DNA of 64,000 nucleotides from Nostoc sp. CHAB 5834 (GTDB lineage: Bacteria > Cyanobacteriota > Cyanobacteriia > Cyanobacteriales > Nostocaceae). Location: contig JAIVFU010000006.1 of the NCBI GenBank assembly GCA_020829485.1, forward strand, positions 62,001-126,000. The letters are read 5' to 3'. The position numbers and the translations under genes are program-made. Of the stretch, positions 34,450 to 41,489 are shown in pieces. The number at the start of each line of letters is the position of its first letter. Positions within the stretch are counted from its first letter, which is position 1. The notes below the pieces were generated by a model. The model was given only the letters and a program-made list of their open reading frames with translations, was not told where the DNA came from and made no database searches.

Positions 34450-35691
34450 TTATTTCACATCAGTGACGCGCCAACTAAGTTTCAAGTTAATCCAGAAATT
34501 CCAGATGGTAACGACTGCGATCGCTATAAAGTTAGCAATATAACGGTTAGGAATAATAAAATTTAATACCAAATTTAATATCAGTACATTCAATACCAGT
34601 CCAGCAAGACAAATGGCATTGAATTTCACAAACCGCTTCAGGCGTTGCTGCCATTGTTGCTGTCTGGCGCTGACATCCACAAATGTCCAAGCGTCATTCC
34701 AGAAGAAATTATTTAAAATTGCAATCTCACCAGCAATAATTTTGCTGGGCGTTACTGGCCAACCCAAGGTAGTCGGATCACTGAGCAAGTAAAGCACTGC
34801 CATATCTACAAATACCCCACTAAAGCCAACCAACCCAAAGCGCAGGAATCGACGAACTGGGAAATTTTTTCTAGTCAATTGTCCTACCTGTCCTGTGGAG
34901 AGCCGCAACCGTACCAAGTGGTGGATGTAATCTATATATTGCTTCCATGTAACTTTACTCTCACCCTCTTTGCGTTCGCAGAACACATATCCAACTTCGG
35001 CAACTTGCCCTACCTTTCCCCGCCCGATTACTTCGAGGAGAATTTTGTATCCTACTGGATTAAGTGTTGCATTTGCGATCGCACTCCGGCGCACCATAAA
35101 ATAACCACTCATGGGGTCGGAAACTCTGCCTAGCACCCCCGGCAAAATCACCAAGCCTAACATCTGAGCGCCACGAGACAAGACACGCCTGACAATACTC
35201 CAGCTACTGACACCGCCTCCGTCCACATGGCGACTGGCTACTGCCAAATCTGCCCCCTCATCAACACTACGCAACAGTTGCGTCAGCACCTCTGGTGGAT
35301 GCTGCAAATCTCCATCAATCACCCCCAACACACTCCCGGTAGCTGCTTGCCACCCACGAATCACTGCTGAGGATAACCCCCGTTCCTGTTCGCGTCGCAT
35401 CACCCGCAACTGGGGATATTCTGTGAGCAAGGATTGTGCTATTTCCCAAGTTCGGTCTGGGCTATCATCGTCTACTACAATCAATTCATATTTTCCTGGA
35501 ATAGATTCATCCAGTAACTGACTCAATATGCTGACCACTTTCTTGATGTTGTCACGTTCTTTATAAGTAGGAATTACTAGGGAAAGATGGATAGATTCAC
35601 TACTTATACCCACACTGTTAGGGGGCAACTCTAAAATTTTTAGTGGCCCAGTTGGTACTGTTAACAGCGAGTGGGATGAGTTTGTCTTCAT
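34450..35691 (-). CDS. DPM1-like polyprenyl-phosphate glycosyltransferase fused to GtrA domain
   Basis: 413 residues. The GT2 domain (about 30-270) has LSLVIPTYKERDNI, the nucleotide/metal motifs VVDDDSPDRT and VIDGDLQHPPE, and RKEGESKVTWKQY, close to dolichol-phosphate mannosyltransferases. Residues 280-413 are a four-helix GtrA domain (FLRFGLVGFSGVFVDMAVLYLL, NNFFWNDAWTFVD), often used to flip or retain the lipid-linked sugar. Predicted product: polyprenyl-phosphate-hexose at the inner membrane for the adjacent GT-C enzyme (102 bp downstream, same strand). Confidence 0.92.
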   Translation of the reverse strand: MKTNSSHSLLTVPTGPLKILELPPNSVGISSESIHLSLVIPTYKERDNIKKVVSILSQLLDESIPGKYELIVVDDDSPDRTWEIAQSLLTEYPQLRVMRREQERGLSSAVIRGWQAATGSVLGVIDGDLQHPPEVLTQLLRSVDEGADLAVASRHVDGGGVSSWSIVRRVLSRGAQMLGLVILPGVLGRVSDPMSGYFMVRRSAIANATLNPVGYKILLEVIGRGKVGQVAEVGYVFCERKEGESKVTWKQYIDYIHHLVRLRLSTGQVGQLTRKNFPVRRFLRFGLVGFSGVFVDMAVLYLLSDPTTLGWPVTPSKIIAGEIAILNNFFWNDAWTFVDVSARQQQWQQRLKRFVKFNAICLAGLVLNVLILNLVLNFIIPNRYIANFIAIAVVTIWNFWINLKLSWRVTDVK

Positions 35692-35806
35692 AATTTCACA
35701 TTACAGAACAAGGATGTGTAAAAATCGAGAGAAACAAAGCCGAACATCTGCTGGCTTGATTGACTGAACCTGGTTAGTCAAAATTTGATGAATACTTTTA
35801 TTAGAG

Positions 35807-35952
35807 TTAAGTAAGTCGGTGTGAATAATTAAAACTATGTGTTTTGTAATGCAAAATTATTGTAGTCCAGTTCGTAGTAAGGATTTTAGTCCTTCTTTTA
35901 GGACTAAAGTCCTTACTACAAACATGCAAATTATTTCCGCCGTCCTACTTAG
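35807..35952. mobile_element. MITE-like element family C, copy 2
   Basis: A 146 bp element with ends TTAAGTAAGTCGGTGTGAATAA and TTATTTCCGCCGTCCTACTTA. It has a central palindrome (aaggattttagtccttcttttaggactaaagtcctt). Same family as 9445-9571, 36570-36753 and 59469-59651. Confidence 0.85.
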
Positions 35953-36329
35953 CTGTTTTGAAAAGTTTAGTAATTTACGCCCCTCAATTCAAAATATTTT
36001 CCTCAATTTAATCTAAACTTTACATTTAGCCACTTAAATTCATGGTAAAATTTTTGTAATATTTATTTTTATACAAAACAATCAATACTGTCCGATTAAG
36101 TTATCTAAGTCAGCAAACATACACTTTATCCAGACTAAGTGAAGACTTTTTAATATTAGTAGGTCTAATTTACCAATCCGAAATCATTCGTGAGAAAATA
36201 GTAGCTGTAGGGTGGGTTACGGAGACTATAACGCAGCATTTAAGGTTTTCGGTGGGTTAGGCTAACTACACGAGCTTCTAATTATTTCCACTTACTTACT
36301 AAGTACTGGTTCACAAAATTTTAAAATCG

Positions 36330-36402
36330 GTGGTCAACAAGAAAGTGGTGAATCCGAATCAATTAGTGGGCTATTTAGACCTACCACTGTCTTGTTGACC
36401 AC
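36330..36402. mobile_element. Small inverted-repeat element (TIR GTGGTCAACAAG)
   Basis: 73 bp with ends GTGGTCAACAAGAAAGTGG and CCACTGTCTTGTTGACCAC, 18-19 bp arms with one mismatch. It could fold into a single long hairpin. No second copy in the window. Confidence 0.7.
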
Positions 36403-36569
36403 TAAATCTTATCTTTGAAAGACGCTGCGCTTTCCTATTTAGTGGGGGTCTTTGACCTCTCTCCAAACCTCTCTCCTTTTAGGAGAGAGGCTTTGAATTT
36501 TACTCCCCAACGCTAGAAAGGAAGGGCCTGGGGGTTAGGGTCTGTATTCTATGCAACTGAGAACCGCTA

Positions 36570-36753
36570 TAAGTAAGTCGGTGAGAATAAATCAAACTAG
36601 ATTAAGTAATGTAAAAAATATTGAGATTAGTTCGTAGTGAGGGCTTCAGCCCTCATAAGAGGACTAAAGTCCTCTCTACGAGACGCTGCGCGTAGCTTGC
36701 TTCCCCGCAGGGGTACACTACAAACCTTGAATTATTCACGCCGCTCTACTTAG
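36570..36753. mobile_element. MITE-like element family C, copy 3
   Basis: 184 bp, nearly identical to 59469-59651. Ends TAAGTAAGTCGGTGAGAATAA and TTATTCACGCCGCTCTACTTA. The inner part (gagggcttcagccctc, ggactaaagtcc) is extended by a gagacgctgcgcgtagcttgcttccccgcagggg module that copies 1 and 2 lack. Confidence 0.88.
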
Positions 36754-37106
36754 GGTGTTGACTATGAACACTTTAGAGCAATCCGATTTGATTTCTGAAT
36801 CACTCGTAGAGGTAAGGGACTGGGAACTGGGGACTGGGGACTGGGAAGAAGGAATAAAGGTGTACTGAGTTTGGTTCAAAAATCAAATATGAGTCCTATA
36901 TAAAAATAAAGTTAACAAAAATTAATAAAATAGGAAATAATTATACTATTTAGCAGCCATTGGATAGTAAATATCTCGAGAGTAACAGCATAAAATCCCC
37001 CAAGAGGGCATTGCAAAAAAGGTGAGAATTTTGTTTGTTATTAATTTAATGCCTTTGTTTTATTGCTTGTATTGAGTAAATAAACGTCTATTGTACAGGG
37101 TAGATC

Positions 37107-38030
37107 ATGCATATTCCTGATGGATTTGTTTCTCTTCCAGTGGCAGGGGCTACTGGTTTAGCGAGTGTAGCAGCACTCTTTATTGCCTTCGAGCGATCGC
37201 AAGAGGCTTTTGGTATCCGTCGTGCGCCCATACTGGGGCTAACTACCGCCTTTATTTTTGCCGCCCAGATGATCAATTTTCCGGTAGCAGGGGGTACTAG
37301 TGGTCACTTGTTGGGGGGAACCTTAGCTGCGATCGTTTTGGGCAGTCCTTGGGCAGGAACGTTGTGTATCGCCACAGTTTTAATTATTCAAGCTGTGCTG
37401 TTTGCTGATGGTGGTATTACAGCATTAGGAGCGAATATTTTGAACATGGGAGTAGTTGGTGTTTGGGTTGGCTGGGTTTTAACCCAAACCTTGCAGCGCC
37501 TGTTTGGGGGATCTAAAGGACGCTTACCTTTGGCTGCTGGCATTGCAGGTGGGGTAAGTGTAGTGGTAGCTGCTATTGCTTGTGCCATTGAGTTAGCCCT
37601 TTCAGGAACTGCACCCGCAGCCATAGTTTTACCAGCTATGACTGGTGTGCATATTCTGATTGGCATTGGCGAAGGGATAATTACTGGGGGTGTGCTGACT
37701 TATTTAGCCACAGCCAGACCAGATTTGTTACCAGGGGAACAGCAGGAGTTTCGCGGTTGGTCTGTACCCATTGTCACCATCTTTTTGATTGCGGGAGTGC
37801 TGTCACTCTTTGCCTCAGCATGGCCTGATGGTTTGGAGAAAGTTGCCGAAAACACGGGCTTCATCGATTTAGCCAGTAAAGTACGGGTAATTGTGCCGAC
37901 TCCCTTAGCTGACTATGGTATTGAGGGTTTAGGGCCAATTGGCACAAGTATCGCTGGGCTTTTGGGAGCTACGGTTTGCTTTGCTGTTGCCTTTGGAATT
38001 GCCAAGGTAGTGAAAGCGAAGAATGCTTAA
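37107..38030 (+). CDS. cbiM: ECF transporter substrate-specific component CbiM/NikM with fused PDGLE domain
   Basis: 307 residues. N-terminus MHIPDGFVS is the metal-binding N-terminal motif (Met1-His2) of CbiM/NikM. About six helices (1-205) include FPVAGGTSGHLLGGTLAAIVLGSPWAGT. From about 215 a second unit with WPDGLEKVAE is the PDGLE (NikN/CbiN-like) domain, ending in a membrane helix. It imports Co2+ or Ni2+ with CbiQ and CbiO, whose genes follow; the cbiQ start overlaps this gene by 8 bp. The PDGLE fusion is common in nickel-type systems, so Ni2+ for hydrogenase or urease is at least as likely as Co2+ for B12. Confidence 0.92.
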   Translation: MHIPDGFVSLPVAGATGLASVAALFIAFERSQEAFGIRRAPILGLTTAFIFAAQMINFPVAGGTSGHLLGGTLAAIVLGSPWAGTLCIATVLIIQAVLFADGGITALGANILNMGVVGVWVGWVLTQTLQRLFGGSKGRLPLAAGIAGGVSVVVAAIACAIELALSGTAPAAIVLPAMTGVHILIGIGEGIITGGVLTYLATARPDLLPGEQQEFRGWSVPIVTIFLIAGVLSLFASAWPDGLEKVAENTGFIDLASKVRVIVPTPLADYGIEGLGPIGTSIAGLLGATVCFAVAFGIAKVVKAKNA

Positions 38031-38676
38031 ACTTTCCTTACCGTTACGTTTGCAGTTGTCACTGGTGATTGTAGTGGGAGCAGCTTTATTAAAGCATTAT
38101 GCTTGGTATTGCTTAGGTGTATATGGCGCGATCGCACTTTTGTGGGCTTGGCTGTTGCGCGTACCCATTCGCCGCTTGGGAGGATTACTCGGTACAGAAT
38201 TGATTTTTTTGTCATTGTTGGCATTGCCTTTGGGATGGGAACGAGCTAGTTTTTTGCTAGTTCGTTCTCTGATTTGTTTGGTTACTATGAATAGTTTTTT
38301 GTTAACCTTACCGCCCCACAGTTTTGGCATCGCCCTCAAAGGCTTACCCGTACCAGCACCTTTAAAAGAAAACTTGTTGTTAGCAGGGCAATATATGGAA
38401 ATTTTGCTCTCAGAAGTGACGCGGATGCAGCGCAGCGCTCAATTACGCGGTTTGAATGGAACTGCGGCATGGCTGCGCTACGCCAGTGCTTCCATGATTG
38501 GAGCCTTGTATCTCCGTAGTCTAGACAGGGCAGAGCGAGTCTATGCAGCAATGGTAACTCGTGGTTACAACGGGCAATTGCCCATAGATTCTACCCTTAG
38601 ACCAAAAGAGCGTTTTGCCATACTAGCAGCTTGGGCGATCGCTGCTTGTGTAACTCTTACTTCTTACAGAATTTAG
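38023..38676 (+). CDS. cbiQ: ECF transporter transmembrane component CbiQ
   Basis: 217 residues with hydrophobic segments (LSLVIVVGAALLKHYAWYC, LLGTELIFLSLLALPL) and the two coupling-helix motifs of EcfT proteins, seen as QRSAQLRGLNG and RAERVYAAMVTRGYNG (the A-R-G signatures that contact the ATPase). It overlaps cbiM by 8 bp and precedes cbiO by 29 bp, so it is one operon. Confidence 0.92.
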   Translation: MLKLSLPLRLQLSLVIVVGAALLKHYAWYCLGVYGAIALLWAWLLRVPIRRLGGLLGTELIFLSLLALPLGWERASFLLVRSLICLVTMNSFLLTLPPHSFGIALKGLPVPAPLKENLLLAGQYMEILLSEVTRMQRSAQLRGLNGTAAWLRYASASMIGALYLRSLDRAERVYAAMVTRGYNGQLPIDSTLRPKERFAILAAWAIAACVTLTSYRI

Positions 38677-38705
38677 TGCAGTTGTGAATATTGAGTTTGT
38701 GAATC

Positions 38706-39470
38706 TTGAAATCTTTAACCTCTAATCCCCAATCACCAACCCATAACCCCCACGCAGCCGTGGTTGAGGTTGAAAACCTGGTGTATGCCTATTCCTGCCA
38801 GGAGCCAGTATTACAAGAAATTTCTTTTACCTTAAATCCGGGCGATCGCGTGGCGTTGATGGGAGCAACTGGTTCTGGAAAAAGCACCTTGCTAGAGAAC
38901 CTGATCGGCTTAAAACAACCGCAAGCTGGGAAAATTACGATTAATGGCATCCCGGTAGAACCGAAAAATCTACCCCAAGTCCATCGTCAAATCGGCTTTA
39001 GCTTCCAAGATGCCAACGACCAACTATTTATGCCCACAATCTTAGAAGATATCACCTTTGGGCCACGCAACTATGGAATGTCGCAAGCCAAAGCAAGCGA
39101 TCGCGCCCAGCAGTTATTAGCTGATTTTGGCCTCGAAGCCTACGCCAATCGTTCCGCCCACGAACTCTCTGGTGGACAAAGACGGCTGGCCGCCCTAGCC
39201 TCAATTTTAGCCCTAGACCCGACAATTTTAATTTTGGATGAGCCGACTAACGGTCTTGATCCAGCATGGCGGCGACATTTAGCGCAAGTGTTGTTAAATT
39301 TACCCGTACAGGTAATATTAATTGCTTCTCATGACCTACATTGGTTAGGCAGAGTTACTCAACGCGCTTTAGTACTATCTAATGGTCGCATTCAAATAGA
39401 CAGCAATATTCAGCCACTTTTGCAAGATGGTGCTACTTTAGACCAGTTGGGTTTGCCAGTAGATTGGTAA
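38706..39470 (+). CDS. cbiO: ECF transporter ATPase CbiO
   Basis: 254 residues. Walker A GATGSGKST, Q-loop IGFSFQDANDQLFMPT, ABC signature LSGGQRRLAA, Walker B ILILDEPTNGLD and a switch His (IASHDLHW). The FQDANDQLF Q-loop is typical of ECF ATPases. It energises metal import through CbiM-CbiQ. The N-terminal 18 residues (SNPQSPTHNPHAAV) are low-complexity and derive from a repeat-like cctctaatccccaatcaccaacccataaccc stretch; the conserved domain starts at VVEVENLVYAY. Confidence 0.94.
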   Translation: MKSLTSNPQSPTHNPHAAVVEVENLVYAYSCQEPVLQEISFTLNPGDRVALMGATGSGKSTLLENLIGLKQPQAGKITINGIPVEPKNLPQVHRQIGFSFQDANDQLFMPTILEDITFGPRNYGMSQAKASDRAQQLLADFGLEAYANRSAHELSGGQRRLAALASILALDPTILILDEPTNGLDPAWRRHLAQVLLNLPVQVILIASHDLHWLGRVTQRALVLSNGRIQIDSNIQPLLQDGATLDQLGLPVDW

Positions 39471-39737
39471 TTCCAGATGAGGGGAGTGAAGAAGGGAATA
39501 GGTTATAGGTTACAGGGTACAGATTATTCCCTATCACCTGTTAAGCTGTTGCGCCTTTAATTTGCACTAATATTTTTTCAAGATGATTGTGGGGTGGGCA
39601 TCCTGCCCGCCCTGATAATGCAAGTTGTATATGTAACAGCTTACCTGTCACCTCTCTCTTCTCCCCTAATCCTAAATACCTCTTTTATTCGTAATATTGG
39701 ATACTATATTATCGGTTTTATTGTTGTTGGGGTATTA

Positions 39738-40214
39738 ATGTCTGTTTCACATAAATATACTGTTCTTGCTTCTGTTAGCTTAACCATTGCTTTATTCATT
39801 ACTAGTTGCAGCGAAAATAAAGTCTCTCAGTGCCAGCGACTGATTGGAGTTGTGAATGCCGGAACTTCTCTGATTGATAAAAATAAAGGAACGCAAGTGA
39901 TCACCAGCATACAGTTATCTAAAGATTTAGAATTTGTGACTAAATCGATTAAAGAACTGAATTTAAAAGATCCGAAGCTGAAAGAATTTCAAAGCGGTTT
40001 TGTCAAGATTTTTCAAAATCTTAGTCAAGCGATCGCTATTGCGGGTAGGGCGCTTGGTGTAACTAAAACAGCAGATACCTCGCCATCTGGTAGAGAAAAA
40101 ATCCAAAAGGCGAGAGCCGAAATTGACTCAGCACTGACAACAGCTACAACACTTGGCAAGCAGTCGGATACGTTAGTCAATCAGATGAATAAATACTGTA
40201 GCGAACCAGAATAA
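39738..40214 (+). CDS. Putative lipoprotein, helical
   Basis: 158 residues from the ATG at 39738. The frame is open further upstream but that part is repeat-derived (gtggggtgggcatcctgcccgccc). It has a type II signal peptide with lipobox LFITSC|S (Cys near residue 24). The mature part is mainly amphipathic helix (VITSIQLSKDLEFVTKSIKELN, KARAEIDSALTTATTLGKQSDTLVNQMNKYC) with two further Cys that could form a disulphide. It is a cyanobacterial hypothetical type; no function assigned. An unrelated strand-mate of the cbi operon, 267 bp downstream. Confidence 0.7.
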   Translation: MSVSHKYTVLASVSLTIALFITSCSENKVSQCQRLIGVVNAGTSLIDKNKGTQVITSIQLSKDLEFVTKSIKELNLKDPKLKEFQSGFVKIFQNLSQAIAIAGRALGVTKTADTSPSGREKIQKARAEIDSALTTATTLGKQSDTLVNQMNKYCSEPE

Positions 40215-40801
40215 TCTATCTGATGGGGCACAAGTATTTTATATTGGCAAAAACTTTAGGATGCTTCTGGAACTCTAGCAGGGCAAAATGAAATCAATAT
40301 AATAGCTAGGACAGGGGCAACATTCCCATAAAAAAAGTTTACAGGAAGGTATTCAGCAGCGTTTTTGCCGCTCACCTTTCTTTCTGTGGTAAATTTTACC
40401 CTGATGATTTTCTGGCTATACTAGTGATTTCATCTGATTGATAAATTTCATCCCCCAGTATGAAAGACATAAAAACTCTAAATTTCAGACATATACAATA
40501 CCTTCGCCATTTTTTTGTAGGTTGGGTTGAGCGTTCGCGTAGCGTCCCGTAGGGAAGCAAAACCCAACGTATTTGTTGGGTTTCGTGCCTCAACCCAACC
40601 TACGAATCGAGGTATTTTTCGATTTGGCGAAGGTATTGATATAAGTGTGCATTTCCTTACAAGTGACACAAAAGCCTTGTCTGGTCTTGGAGTAAATAAA
40701 TTTCTTGGGGAGTAAAAATATTTTATCAATCAATCACTTAGGTTAACACTAACACTACAGAGTAAATTTAGATCAATCAAACGTCTTCTAAATTAGCACC
40801 T
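40215..40801. other. Intergenic region containing a family B element
   Basis: 587 bp. Apart from the MITE-like element (40496-40638) the sequence is AT-rich with no supported frames; three small frames overlapping the element on both strands are artefacts of its palindromic structure. Confidence 0.6.
40496..40638. mobile_element. MITE-like element family B, copy 2, with 5 bp TSD
   Basis: 143 bp with ends CAATACCTTCGCCA / TGGCGAAGGTATTG, flanked by ATATA on both sides (40491-40495, 40639-40643). Nearly identical to 9111-9258; the copies differ mainly in the loop (cgtatttg versus aaatataatatg). Confidence 0.9.
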
Positions 40802-41458
40802 ATGAAAGAAGAATTGATAGCCAGAATTGTGCAGGTCTTGCGAATTAATATGAGTTGGATGACTTGGAATTTATTTCTGGCTTTTATACCTTTAGCTTTG
40901 AGTGTGTGGCTATTTCGCTTTAGGCGTGGTGGCTCTTGGCTTTGGTGGCTAGGATTCTTAGTATTCTATGCTTTCTTACCTAATGCACCATATTTATTGA
41001 CCGATGTAATTCACCTGATAGATGATATCCGCACAATTCAATCAGTTTGGATGATTACTTTAGTACTCATTCCTTTGTATTTGTTAGTAATTATCGGTGG
41101 ATTTGAAGCTTATGTAATATCGTTAATTAATTGGGGTTACTACTTACATCGCATCGGTAAGAGCCAATGGATTTGGCGCGTTGAGTTGATTACCCATTTT
41201 CTGTGCGCTATTGGTGTCTATTGGGGACGATTTTTGCGTTTCAACAGTTGGGATTTGATTACTCAACCCGATGCCTTGCTTACCAAAGGGGTAGAAGAAA
41301 TTCTAGGGAAACAACCCCTAGTAATTATTGCTATCACCTTTGTGGTACTTGCAGGTTTGTACTGGATTATGAAACGAGTAACTTTAGGTCTTAGCCAACG
41401 GGATAGTAAAATAGGCGTAAACTCAGGACGCACAAACTCTAACGAACAAAAAATCTAA
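40802..41458 (+). CDS. DUF1361 membrane protein
   Basis: 218 residues with about six membrane helices. The DUF1361 core is recognisable as FYAFLPNAPYLLTDVIHL, followed by GFEAYVISLINWG and GVYWGRFLRFNSWD. Function unknown. The C-terminal tail (SKIGVNSGRTNSNEQKI) is hydrophilic and merges into an intergenic aaaatccaaaatcc tract (41455-41476). Single gene; convergent with the PEP-synthase-like gene, 31 bp apart. Confidence 0.85.
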   Translation: MKEELIARIVQVLRINMSWMTWNLFLAFIPLALSVWLFRFRRGGSWLWWLGFLVFYAFLPNAPYLLTDVIHLIDDIRTIQSVWMITLVLIPLYLLVIIGGFEAYVISLINWGYYLHRIGKSQWIWRVELITHFLCAIGVYWGRFLRFNSWDLITQPDALLTKGVEEILGKQPLVIIAITFVVLAGLYWIMKRVTLGLSQRDSKIGVNSGRTNSNEQKI

Positions 41459-41489
41459 AATCCAAAATCCAAAATTGAATGACTTTTAA

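Larger units (their letters stand above)
35692..37106. other. 1.4 kb intergenic region with several repeats
   Basis: Upstream of both the DPM1-GtrA gene (minus) and cbiM (plus). Contains two family C elements (35807-35952, 36570-36753), a GTGGTCAACAAG element (36330-36402), a ctctctcc..ggagagag hairpin (about 36467-36494) and an actgggaactggggactgggg tract (36822-36848). I looked for a cobalamin riboswitch before cbiM and did not find its conserved core. Confidence 0.6.

Noticed and set aside
36754..37106. Cobalamin riboswitch before cbiM
   Set aside because: gcagccattgg at about 36952 was considered, but the other conserved boxes and stems could not be found by eye.
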